64,000 nucleotides of DNA, taken from assembly GCF_002924365.1 (NCBI RefSeq), contig NZ_PQWB01000005.1, forward strand, positions 1 through 64,000, in the 5' to 3' direction. The notes under the pieces are model-generated. The model was not told the DNA's origin, made no database searches, and worked only from the letters and a program-made list of their open reading frames with translations. Of the stretch, positions 8,263-15,705 are shown in pieces. How positions within the stretch are numbered: the first letter of the stretch is position 1; every line of letters starts with the position of its first letter. A program made the translations under genes and the position numbers. The DNA comes from Chromobacterium alticapitis. Its GTDB lineage: Bacteria; Pseudomonadota; Gammaproteobacteria; Burkholderiales; Chromobacteriaceae.

Positions 8263-8713
8263 CCTTGGTCGCGGCGGGGCCGCGGCTGTCCCGTCGGCAT
8301 AGCCTGGAAAGTGGGCGCGGCTAGTCCCGTCTGTTTCTCCCCATTTTGGATTTTTCCGTCGCAGCGCGGAGGGGTCGTTGCGTCTGTCGCGTACAGGCGG
8401 GCGGCAGCTCTTGGCTGCGGGACCGGTTGCGTCATCAAGCCGGCCATGGGGAGCTATGACGGAAACTTTCCGCCGCGGATCACCGTCCGGGCGCGCGCTT
8501 CCTGCAAGCAGCTCTTTCCGGTTTGAATCCGGCAGGCATTTGATTTTAAAGGCCTGTCTGACATCGGATGGATCCGCGCTAATGGAGCGTCACAAATTCT
8601 CATACATCATTAAATTTCCATTCGTAGATGATTGGATATTTGCGCGCAATTCCAGCGCGGCACGCTGAAAAGCTGCGCTGGAGACGCATAGCTATTCGGA
8701 AAAGGAATGCCAA

Positions 8714-9403
8714 GTGAATCAAGCAACTAAAATTTACATGACCGATGCTCAGGGCATGCGCTGGGTCAATGCCGACTACGTCAAAGAGGTGGCAGACGAT
8801 ATTTCCGATTTCGGCGGCAACCACGCGATAGACGGCAATGACCTGGATATGAAGCGGGATGGCATCTGGCGCATTTTCCGCGTCCGCGCCATGTGGCTGC
8901 TCATCCTCACCGCCTTCGGCATTCTGACCAGCAGCATCATCGCGGGACAGGCCGATTTGCTGGACAAGGCCATCATTCTGGCGGCCTTCCTGCCGGCCAT
9001 CGTGGACATGGGCGGCAACTCCGCCAGCCAGGTGGCCACCTTGGTCATCCGCTCCATCGCGCTGCAAGACCTGAAGGTCCGGGTCAAGGACGTGCTCCTG
9101 GTGCTGAAAAAGGAAATCGTGATCGCCACCATGCTGGCTAGCGTAGTGGCATTGGCCGAGGTGGTGATGGCGCACTTCACCAAGTCCCCGGGCGGCGACA
9201 TCCTGCTGGTGGTGGGCGTGTCCATGTTCGCCTGCACCATTACCGGCTCCATCATCGGCGCGGTCCTGCCCTTCGCCGCCAAGAAGTTCGGCGCGGACCC
9301 GGCCACCCTGTCCTCGCCCATGCTGACCAGCATTTGTGACTTCGTCGGCGTGCTGATTTACCTGGGCTTCGCCATGGTGATTCTGGGCGGCAATCTGGTG
9401 TGA
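8714..9403 (+). CDS. Stand-alone MgtE membrane domain, putative Mg2+ transporter
   Basis: A 229-aa protein consisting of only the MgtE C-terminal membrane region: about five hydrophobic helices and the family signature FLPAIVDMGGNSASQ followed by ATLVIRS (Mg2+-selective pore). The usual cytoplasmic N domain and CBS pair (about 250 aa), which close the channel at high Mg2+, are absent; a 50-residue hydrophilic N-terminus replaces them. The GTG start at 8714 has AAAGGA upstream. Without the Mg2+ sensor domains, control may have moved to the long leader (inference). Confidence 0.85.
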   Translation: MNQATKIYMTDAQGMRWVNADYVKEVADDISDFGGNHAIDGNDLDMKRDGIWRIFRVRAMWLLILTAFGILTSSIIAGQADLLDKAIILAAFLPAIVDMGGNSASQVATLVIRSIALQDLKVRVKDVLLVLKKEIVIATMLASVVALAEVVMAHFTKSPGGDILLVVGVSMFACTITGSIIGAVLPFAAKKFGADPATLSSPMLTSICDFVGVLIYLGFAMVILGGNLV

Positions 9404-9429
9404 CGGCATCCCCCGCGCAAAGCGCAACA

Positions 9430-9459
9430 AAAGCCTGGTTACCCCACCAGGCTTTTTTT
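9430..9459 (+). terminator. Bidirectional Rho-independent terminator
   Basis: The stem AAAGCCTGG / CCAGGCTTT (9430-9438 and 9447-9455) is followed by a T run on the plus strand and preceded by an A run. It serves the mgtE gene and the convergent nuoA. Confidence 0.85.
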
Positions 9460-9480
9460 ATAGTTCCGCGCAGGCGGGCC

Positions 9481-9840
9481 TCACTCCCAGCGCAGCGCGC
9501 CCTTTTTCCATTCATAGATGAAGCCTATGGTCAGGAAGCCCAGGAATACCGCCATCGCCCCCAGACCGAACAAGCCCAGCTCGTCTTTCAGCGTCACCGC
9601 CCATGGAATCATGAAGGCCACTTCGAGATCGAACAGGATGAACAGGATGGCTACCAGGTAGTAGCGCACGTCAAAGCGCTTTCGCGCGTCGCCGAAGGCG
9701 TTGAAGCCGCATTCGTATGGCGACAGCTTTTCCGGGTCCGGGCGGTTTGGGCCAAGGAAGCGGCCGGCCAGTATGGGCAGCACGCCCATCAAGAGGCCCA
9801 CCACGATGAACAGCAGAATGGGAAAGTAATTCTCCAGCAT
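9481..9840 (-). CDS. nuoA: NADH-quinone oxidoreductase subunit A (orphan copy)
   Basis: A 119-aa membrane subunit of respiratory complex I with three transmembrane helices. The conserved loop [36 protein letters not shown] is present, including the conserved Cys and acidic residues. AGGAA lies 9 nt ahead of the ATG. nuoA normally opens the nuoA-N operon, but here the gene ends at a terminator and no nuoB follows. It may be a duplicated or relocated copy, or the operon may be split in this organism. Confidence 0.9.
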   Translation of the reverse strand: MLENYFPILLFIVVGLLMGVLPILAGRFLGPNRPDPEKLSPYECGFNAFGDARKRFDVRYYLVAILFILFDLEVAFMIPWAVTLKDELGLFGLGAMAVFLGFLTIGFIYEWKKGALRWE

Positions 9841-10372
9841 GGCTTTCTATTCCTGTTGCAATGGCTAAACAGGGATAGACCGTAAAACGGCTTTGAATTG
9901 CCGTGAAAAGTCGTAAACGATTGGTAAAACCGCAACGGCATAGGTGCTTGGCATGACAAAGGCCACCGTATGAGATGGCCCTGCTAGGGATGGCCTCCCG
10001 GCCATCCGGCGTCTTCGCTCGTCGCATCGTTCGCAGCGTGACCGTCGCTGAGCTACAGGGCTCCCGGCCTGGGGCGCGGTCTGGTGGGTATCTGCGTAGG
10101 GTAGCGGGCAATGGCGCTAAGCTGTCGTCAGTGATGAAGATGGGCTTCCGGATTCGCCGCTAGGCTGCTCTCCATGGTAAGACTATCGGGTACTGCCTGT
10201 ACTTAATATCGGCAGATATTCCCCGGAATAAAGTCTTGTTTTGGTTACGCTTTGTTTCAGCGTGTAGCTCGCCTGGATTCAATGGATATCATCCTGACGC
10301 AAACCGATTCTTCTTCCCCCGCCGTCCGCGCCAGACTATGTTATGACGATTGCAGAACGCGTGGAGGCCGCG
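9841..10372. other. Intergenic region with strong inverted repeats
   Basis: About 530 bp between divergent genes. It holds the perfect hairpin GGATGGCC-TCCC-GGCCATCC (9988-10007) and a neighbouring GGCCA/TGGCC pair (9961-9980). The stretch nearest the adenosine-deaminase-like gene is AT-richer and probably contains its promoter. No supported gene; the ORFs crossing it lack motifs. No riboswitch consensus (purine, cobalamin, GEMM) was recognised. Confidence 0.4.
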
Positions 10373-11854
10373 ATGAAGAAGAGACTGGCTGTAATCGGCA
10401 TGCAGATGGCCCTGCTGACGTTGCCGTCATGGGCTCAGGGGGAGGCCGCCCCGGCGGCGCGGCAGGCCAACTACCAGGCAACCCAAGACTACTACCGGCA
10501 ATTGGCGTCGGACGGCGGGCGGCTGGCGGAGCTGGGCCTGCTGATGAACATGATGCCCAAAGGCGGCGACCTGCATCACCATTACACCGGCGCGCTGTAT
10601 GTGGAAACCTATTTGGAGTGGGTGGACAAGCAGGCTTACTGCATCTACCGCTCGACGCTGAAGATAGAAACCAAGCCGCAGCAGGCGGCGCCCCAGCCCG
10701 GCAATGAGTGCCTGAGCGCGGAGCAGGTCAAGGAAGACAACGGCTTGTATCGCCGTTTGCTGACCGTGTGGTCTGACAAGGACTTCTACAATCACAGCCA
10801 TGACCAGCCGCCGCCGGACAAGCAGTTCTTCGACACCTTCGGTTATTTCGGCGCGGCGGCCGGTTATTCGCCGCGCGTGGGGCTGCAGCTGTTGAAGGAC
10901 CGGGCCAAGGCGGAAAACCTGCAGTACCTGGAAACCATGCTGCGCGGCGCGCCGTCCGGCGACAGCGGCAAGCTTGCGGCCGAATTGGACGCGCTGCCGG
11001 CAAATGCCGGGGCGGATGCGATAAACCAGGCGCTGGGCCGCTCCCTGGCGAGCCTGGCGGCGGATGCCGCCACCCAGGGGATGATCCGCGATTACCGGCA
11101 ACAGCTGGCCGGCTACGCCCAGGGCATGGATGATGCCGGCTTCACGCTGCGCTTCCAGACCTATGTCTCGCGCAACAACGCGCCATCAGCCACCTTCGCC
11201 GCCTTGTACGCGGGTTTCGTCGCGGCGCATGACAACCCGCTGGTGGTGGGCCTGAACATCGTCGGCCCGGAAAACGGCATCGTGGCGATGCGCGACTACG
11301 CGCTGCACATGCGGATGATCCATTTCCTGAAGCAGCGTTTCCCCGATGTGAAGCTGGCGCTGCATGCCGGCGAGCTGGTGCTGGGCATGGTGCCGCCGGA
11401 AGGGCTGCGCGACCATATCCGGCTGGCGGTGGAGCTGGCCGGCGCCAACCGCATCGGCCACGGCATAGACATCAGCCACGAAGAAGGCGCGGATCGCCTG
11501 CTGGCGGAGATGCGGCGGCGCGACGTGGCGGTGGAGATCAACCTCACCAGCAATCAGTTCATCCTGGGCGTGGAGGGCGCGTCCCATCCCTTGCCGCTGT
11601 ACCGGCGCTATGGCGTGCCCTTTGTGATTTCCACCGACGACGAAGGGGTGTCGCGCAGCGACATCGGCAACGAATACCTGTTGTATGCCAGCCGCTACAA
11701 GCCATCGTACGACGAGCTGAAGCAAACGGTATACCGCAGCATCCGCTATTCCTTCCTCAGCCCGGCGGACAAGGCGCGGCAGCTGAAGCTGCTGGATGGC
11801 CGTTTTGCGGAGTTCGAAGCGCGGGTGGCCGCGCTGCGGCGGCTGGGGAAGTAG
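10373..11854 (+). CDS. Secreted adenosine-deaminase-like metallohydrolase
   Basis: A 493-aa amidohydrolase of the adenosine/AMP deaminase superfamily. ATG 10373 was chosen because GGAGG precedes it and it starts a Sec signal peptide (MKKRLAVIGMQMALL, cleavage near SWAQ). Catalytic motifs: KGGDLHHHYTGAL (metal HxH), LHAGE, RIGHGIDI, and ISTDDEGVSRSD near residue 420. Probably periplasmic or secreted deamination of adenosine-type nucleosides for scavenging, as in the ADGF-like group. Its 3' end overlaps an antisense gene by 98 bp. The precise substrate is unproven. Confidence 0.85.
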   Translation: MKKRLAVIGMQMALLTLPSWAQGEAAPAARQANYQATQDYYRQLASDGGRLAELGLLMNMMPKGGDLHHHYTGALYVETYLEWVDKQAYCIYRSTLKIETKPQQAAPQPGNECLSAEQVKEDNGLYRRLLTVWSDKDFYNHSHDQPPPDKQFFDTFGYFGAAAGYSPRVGLQLLKDRAKAENLQYLETMLRGAPSGDSGKLAAELDALPANAGADAINQALGRSLASLAADAATQGMIRDYRQQLAGYAQGMDDAGFTLRFQTYVSRNNAPSATFAALYAGFVAAHDNPLVVGLNIVGPENGIVAMRDYALHMRMIHFLKQRFPDVKLALHAGELVLGMVPPEGLRDHIRLAVELAGANRIGHGIDISHEEGADRLLAEMRRRDVAVEINLTSNQFILGVEGASHPLPLYRRYGVPFVISTDDEGVSRSDIGNEYLLYASRYKPSYDELKQTVYRSIRYSFLSPADKARQLKLLDGRFAEFEARVAALRRLGK

Positions 11855-12416
11855 CGGCGGGCTCGCGCGAGCACTCGCCTATATAGTGCCAGCGCAGATA
11901 ATCCGCCTCGCCGGCGATATTGGATGCCCGCCATGGCCGGTAGCGCGCGGCGCATACGCCTACCGTCGCGTTGCCCAGCCGCGCGGGCGCGAGGCCAACC
12001 AGCATGGCGGCGCGCTGGCGCGCATCCGGCAGCGTGGCTTCGCCGCGCCAGTGGCGGCAGCCTTGGCAGTCATTGCGCCTGGCCGCCTTCAGCTCGGCCT
12101 CCGCGCGCGGCAGTCCGCCGTCGAATTCCAGAATGGCGGCTCTCTCTTCAAACGCCTCATGGTCGGCCGCATGGGCGGAGGCGTGGATGGCCAGATGCGC
12201 GTCCAGCGCCGCCGCCAATTCCGCCGCCGGCACGCCGTCGCGCGCCAGCTGCCGGCTCAGCACGGCCAGCCACTCCGCTCGCGCCTGCCCAGGCCAGCGT
12301 TCTAACGCGCAAACGAGGTTCACGCGTTGCAGCAGCATTTCCGGAAGGGGCGCGCCGCCGCTGGCGCGGCGAGGCGGCTGCTGCGGTTTCCGAGGCGGCA
12401 GGATGCAGGAGGGCAT
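11757..12416 (-). CDS. Hypothetical protein, Cys-rich, with phage/plasmid-type EFDGGL motif
   Basis: A 219-aa reading frame antisense to the last 98 bp of the neighbouring deaminase-like gene. A central ERAAILEFDGGLPRAEAE stretch (near residues 95-112) resembles a motif that I associate with phage and plasmid accessory proteins. It is followed by CQGCRHW and further single Cys residues (GVCAAR, GEC), which could bind zinc. The ATG at 12416 has a GGGGGAAA stretch upstream; a TTG further up is possible. The low-complexity Ala/Pro C-terminus comes from the overlap. Possibly a remnant of a mobile element; function unknown. Confidence 0.45.
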   Translation of the reverse strand: MPSCILPPRKPQQPPRRASGGAPLPEMLLQRVNLVCALERWPGQARAEWLAVLSRQLARDGVPAAELAAALDAHLAIHASAHAADHEAFEERAAILEFDGGLPRAEAELKAARRNDCQGCRHWRGEATLPDARQRAAMLVGLAPARLGNATVGVCAARYRPWRASNIAGEADYLRWHYIGECSREPAATSPAAAARPPALRTPQNGHPAASAAAPCPPG

Positions 12417-12727
12417 CGCGGTTTCCCCCAAGGGTGGTTTGAATGGGAAGCAGCATGCTCCTGCGGCGGCAAGAGGCTAAGGCGACAGCGTTCAGCGATG
12501 CGGACAAGCGACAAGGCGGCCATGCCGCGAGCGGGATTGAGGCTAGCAAAGAATCAGCCTGGCCAAGTGGAGGCGGGCAAGGCCGGTTTGGCCAAGCCGC
12601 GCGGCCCGGCGAAGAGGCCAGAAATGGCAACTCGCTTGTCAAACTCAATGGCAATGGCATGATGTTGCTATGCGCGGCAGCCCCTTGCCTGCCGCCGTTT
12701 CGCCCTGGCTTCTGGAAACCATCCGCT
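12417..12727. other. Intergenic region between divergent genes
   Basis: About 310 bp of mixed composition. The hydrolase frame is open through it as an upstream extension, but that extension is low in conserved character. A promoter for the hydrolase probably lies here; none is convincing by eye. Confidence 0.35.
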
Positions 12728-13522
12728 ATGAAACACGCTGCCGCATCTTGCCCGCCCGCGCCGCTTATTCTTACCGAGTCCTATGGCCCGCATGAGGGGC
12801 AGGCCGGCGATCTATACCTTCCCGACCAGCCGCATCCCGCCGTCGTCTGTCTGTTTCACGGCGGCTTTTGGCGCATGCCTTATGGCCGCGAGCAGATGCA
12901 TGCCATCGCGCAAGACCTGGCTGCTGGCGGCTTTGCCGTGTGGAACCTAGGCTACCGCCGGATAGGCGCGCCGACGGGAGGGTGGCCGAATACCGGCGAA
13001 GACGCGCTGCGCGGCATCGAATACCTGTCTGAGCTGGCTGGAAAGGGCATGGATCTGGATTTGAACCGCGTTGCGCTGGTGGGCCATTCGGCTGGCGGCC
13101 ATCTGGCTTTGTGGGCGGCGGCGCAAGCGCTGAAAGGGGTGCGCGTCCGCGCGGTGGCGGGCGAGGCGCCGGTCAGCGACTTGCAGGCCGCCCATCGGCT
13201 AGGGCTGGGCCGAGGCGCGGCTCAAGCGCTGTTGGGCGCTACGCCGGAGGAACGGCCGGAAAGCTACGCCGCCGCCTCGCCCTTGCGCCTCCTGCCGCTC
13301 GGCATTCCTCAGTTGCTGGTTCACGCCATCGATGACGATGCCGTGCCCATTGAGATGTCGCGGACCTACGCCGCCGCAGCCCGCGCCGCGGGCGATTCCA
13401 TCAGGCTGCTGGAGCTGCCGGATTCCAGCCACATGGCCTTTCTGGATCCAGCCAGCAGCGCGCATGACGCGGTGCGCGAGTGGTTATCCGCCGCGTTGGA
13501 GGGAGAGTCCACAGACGAGTAG
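12728..13522 (+). CDS. Alpha/beta-hydrolase (esterase / kynurenine-formamidase-like)
   Basis: A 264-aa alpha/beta-hydrolase. The oxyanion-hole motif LFHGGFW lies near residue 43, the nucleophile elbow GHSAGGHLALW near 120, the acid HAIDDDAVP near 200, and the catalytic His in DSSHMAFLD near 240. The HGGxW/GHSAGG pattern matches BD-FAE and kynurenine formamidase type esterases. The start at 12728 precedes the first conserved strand by about 15 residues; the longer frame to 12443 has no signal or domain. The substrate is unknown. Confidence 0.8.
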   Translation: MKHAAASCPPAPLILTESYGPHEGQAGDLYLPDQPHPAVVCLFHGGFWRMPYGREQMHAIAQDLAAGGFAVWNLGYRRIGAPTGGWPNTGEDALRGIEYLSELAGKGMDLDLNRVALVGHSAGGHLALWAAAQALKGVRVRAVAGEAPVSDLQAAHRLGLGRGAAQALLGATPEERPESYAAASPLRLLPLGIPQLLVHAIDDDAVPIEMSRTYAAAARAAGDSIRLLELPDSSHMAFLDPASSAHDAVREWLSAALEGESTDE

Positions 13523-13976
13523 CTAGCGCGCTTAGCGCATTCGGGCTGGCTGCTGGCGTTTATCGGGCATGGCTTACCGCGCGCGGGTGCGCAGTGTGGG
13601 CGATGCCTTCATAAGCTGCATTGCGCGGTAAACGTTGGGCTTCGCGTGGTTTAGCTCAAGCTATGGTCCTGAACCCGCGCTCCGCCCGGTTCAAGGCGCG
13701 GGGGCGGTTTTGCGTAAGATGGGGCGTTGATGCTGCGTGGGGACCAAGGGCTGCGGGGAAATCAGCGTGGCGGCAGCCTGTTGATTTCCATCACGCCGCC
13801 CATCTCGCTGTAACGGCAGTTCCGCACAGCCAATCAGTGCGATGCCCGGCAGCATGGATGAGGCCGCGGCCGAGTCTCGCGTCCAGGAGGCTGCGCAGTG
13901 TCAGAATCAGGTGTGCGAGAACTGGTAAAAATACGTAAAATGCACTTGACATTTCTCGAGCAGAAAAGGAAATTGC
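13523..13976. other. Intergenic region, no supported gene
   Basis: About 450 bp with GC-rich half and a short AT-rich end (GGTAAAAATACGTAAAATGCACTTGACATTTC) that probably carries the DUF3761 promoter (TTGACA at 13947-13952). Overlapping ORFs on both strands show no domain. A short remnant of a former gene is possible but cannot be shown. Confidence 0.35.
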
Positions 13977-14258
13977 ATGCGCCTCGCCGTCCTCGCCCTC
14001 GCAGCAGCATTGGCATTTCAGCCTGTTTTCGCCAAGAAACCCAGCCACTCCTATAGCAACACCCCAAACGAGTCCCAATTGCTAGAGCATGGCCGCTACC
14101 AAAATTCGGATGGCCAGGCCGTGCATAGCCCGGCGCACTCTAAAACCGGCAAGGCTCCGGCCGGCGCATCCGCCCAGTGCGGCGACGGCACCTACAGCTT
14201 CAGCACGCATCGCAGAGGCACCTGTTCACACCATGGCGGCGTCGCATCCTGGCTCTAA
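13977..14258 (+). CDS. DUF3761 family secreted protein
   Basis: A 93-aa protein with an N-terminal signal peptide (LAVLALAAALAFQPVFA). The short mature part ends in the family signature CGDGTYSFSTHRRGTC followed by SHHGGVASWL, with two conserved Cys and a His pair. AAAAGGA lies about 7 nt before the ATG. DUF3761 proteins are small exported proteins of unknown role, common in proteobacteria and their mobile elements. The mature N-terminus is hydrophilic and probably flexible. Confidence 0.8.
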   Translation: MRLAVLALAAALAFQPVFAKKPSHSYSNTPNESQLLEHGRYQNSDGQAVHSPAHSKTGKAPAGASAQCGDGTYSFSTHRRGTCSHHGGVASWL

Positions 14259-14341
14259 GATCGTGAGGCCTTCCTTACATTGAGATTCCCGCGCCGTAGG
14301 GTGCCTACCTGTTGGATGGCGGACGTATATCGTAAGCGTAG

Positions 14342-14400
14342 GGTGCAATACCCGGCCAGAAACCTGTCGCTGCAACCGCCTTTCTGCCGGGCATTGCACC
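14342..14400. repeat. Small inverted-repeat element (REP/MITE-like)
   Basis: GGTGCAATACCCGGC (14342-14356) pairs with GCCGGGCATTGCACC (14386-14400) with one mismatch, around a 29-nt loop. It is preceded by a second GTAGGGTGC copy near 14297. This looks like a short dispersed palindromic element; no coding potential is seen. Confidence 0.5.
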
Positions 14401-14503
14401 GCTTTGGCGTGCCACCGAATGCAAAGCAGCCAGACCGCAGCAGCCGTTGGCTGTTGGAGCAGGGCTTACAAAACTCGGGTTGGACGGATGGTTCCGCAAA
14501 TGA

Positions 14504-14539
14504 ACAACAAAAAAACCGCAGGGCCTGCGCCGTGCGGTT
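14504..14539 (-). terminator. Terminator nearly identical to the tRNA-Leu terminator
   Basis: The stem AACCGCA / TGCGGTT has T runs on both sides. The 35-bp block 14504-14538 matches 17057-17090, the tRNA-Leu terminator, with two substitutions and one A of length difference. It may be a direct repeat left by integration or simply a paralogous terminator. Confidence 0.7.
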
Positions 14540-14772
14540 ATTTTTCGTTGCCAGAGTCTCTATCGAAAAGATTTGTTAAGTCGTTGTTATTATTTTATTT
14601 TTCACGATGTGAAAAATGCGTCTATACGCAAAAATATACACATTCTGAAATGGCAGGTTTAGATTCAATGCTGCCGTTCGAGGATTTAAAAAGCAGTCGG
14701 TTAACATTTGATGTCAATTGACTTCACAGATTTTAGGTGAATCTGCTGGAGTGAGATATCAGCACCAAGCAC

Positions 14773-15705
14773 TCATCGCAAGGCTTCATTCAGTGCGCCA
14801 CAACACTGCTTGTATCTTTTCCCGCTCCCGCAGGGGCACTGCGCATTTCGCGGTACCGCCGGAGTTGGTTCGAGAGCTTTCCTTACTGCTTCTTCGAGTA
14901 CTAGAAGCTCACTCGCTTGAATGACGTAGCCAAGGTTGTTCGGGATATGTCCTACCGCTATCGGTTTCGTGTCCGTAGGAACGTCAACCACCACTATTTC
15001 GCCGGTTGTGGTGTGCTGAGGACCAGCATACAGAGTTCCAAGCAATGCTACTCGGGTACCTGTGTGTAGCGTGCCGTCCAGACTCACATAGCTCCCAATG
15101 TTTGCCAAGAATACGGGGGATCCTGATGAGCCAGGGAAGCAGGCTGCATCAATGAGGAATTCAGGTTTCCCGTTCAGCTTCAGCTTGGGATGTGTTGCCG
15201 TAATTCCCTTCCTGATTATTGGCAAGTTGTGAAGCTGATCCCAGAGTCCGTTAGGGTAGCCAATCATTACGATCTCCTCCATCGGAGGTAAGGACTCCAG
15301 AAGATCATTGCTTGCTAGCACGTTTTTACCAAGGGGTACAAAGTGGTATGCGCGCCCGGCCTTGCTTGCGCTGTTCAAGATTGAGCCGATAGGGAAGGCA
15401 GCTAAATCTATCGCATCTATTGGGTGGGGGACGCAATATTTGCCTAAGTCGTTGAGGACTACAGCCTCGTAGTTCCCAAGATCAGGAGTGCCGTCTTTCT
15501 TCTTCAGCGTTAAATGAAAGGTTCCTCGGGTCGCGCCCTCGACGACATGCTTGTTTGTCACTACGCAGGGAATTCCTTTTCCGTCTGCCTCACAAAACAC
15601 AAAAATGTAGCCAGAACCAGAGGAGGTTCTATTTTCCAAATCCGTGCACTCAATCCGGACTGTGCTATGCACGAGTTGCGCGATGGGATGGATGAACTCC
15701 GACAT
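14773..15705 (-). CDS. Trypsin-like serine protease with C-terminal SEC-C motif
   Basis: A 310-aa protein. The chymotrypsin-fold catalytic triad is visible as TNKHVV (His, near residue 53), AIDLAAFPIG (Asp, near 100) and PGSSGSPVF (Ser, near 194). The last 25 residues form a SEC-C zinc-binding motif, RNAQCPCGSGKRYKQCCG, which in SecA binds zinc and ribosome/SecB. There is no signal peptide, so a cytoplasmic protease is implied. The gene is clearly less GC-rich than its neighbours. Stand-alone trypsin-like proteases occur in several bacterial defence loci, but no partner gene is evident here. Confidence 0.85.
   Translation of the reverse strand: MSEFIHPIAQLVHSTVRIECTDLENRTSSGSGYIFVFCEADGKGIPCVVTNKHVVEGATRGTFHLTLKKKDGTPDLGNYEAVVLNDLGKYCVPHPIDAIDLAAFPIGSILNSASKAGRAYHFVPLGKNVLASNDLLESLPPMEEIVMIGYPNGLWDQLHNLPIIRKGITATHPKLKLNGKPEFLIDAACFPGSSGSPVFLANIGSYVSLDGTLHTGTRVALLGTLYAGPQHTTTGEIVVVDVPTDTKPIAVGHIPNNLGYVIQASELLVLEEAVRKALEPTPAVPRNAQCPCGSGKRYKQCCGALNEALR

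Larger units (their letters stand above)
7904..8713 (+). promoter_or_regulatory. Long structured 5' leader of the MgtE-type transporter gene
   Basis: About 810 nt without a normal gene. It holds two tiny ORFs with good Shine-Dalgarno sequences (7930 and 8209). It also holds several perfect hairpins: GGCGAT/ATCGCC at 7949-7965, GCCGCC/GGCGGC at 8070-8085, and CCAGCGC/GCGCTGG just upstream of the transporter. Leaders of Mg2+ transporter genes (M-box riboswitch; mgtA and mgtCBR leaders with mgtL and mgtM) are known to sense Mg2+ or translation. I could not match the M-box consensus here with confidence. Confidence 0.5.
14259..14772. other. Junction region entering an AT-richer segment
   Basis: About 510 bp downstream of the DUF3761 gene. 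After the inverted-repeat element comes a terminator copy (14504-14539). The sequence then drops sharply in GC (TTATTATTTTATTTTTCACGATG and similar) up to the end of the convergent protease gene. No supported gene is seen. The composition change marks the likely left edge of an acquired segment. Confidence 0.5.

Noticed and set aside
7904-8300. M-box (ykoK) Mg2+ riboswitch
   Set aside because: GGGTGAGGC and CCGAAGCGCC fragments vaguely recall the consensus, but order and spacing do not match well enough to call by eye.
14280-14579. A 99-codon ORF after the DUF3761 gene
   Set aside because: It translates the inverted-repeat element and the terminator and has no SD or domain.
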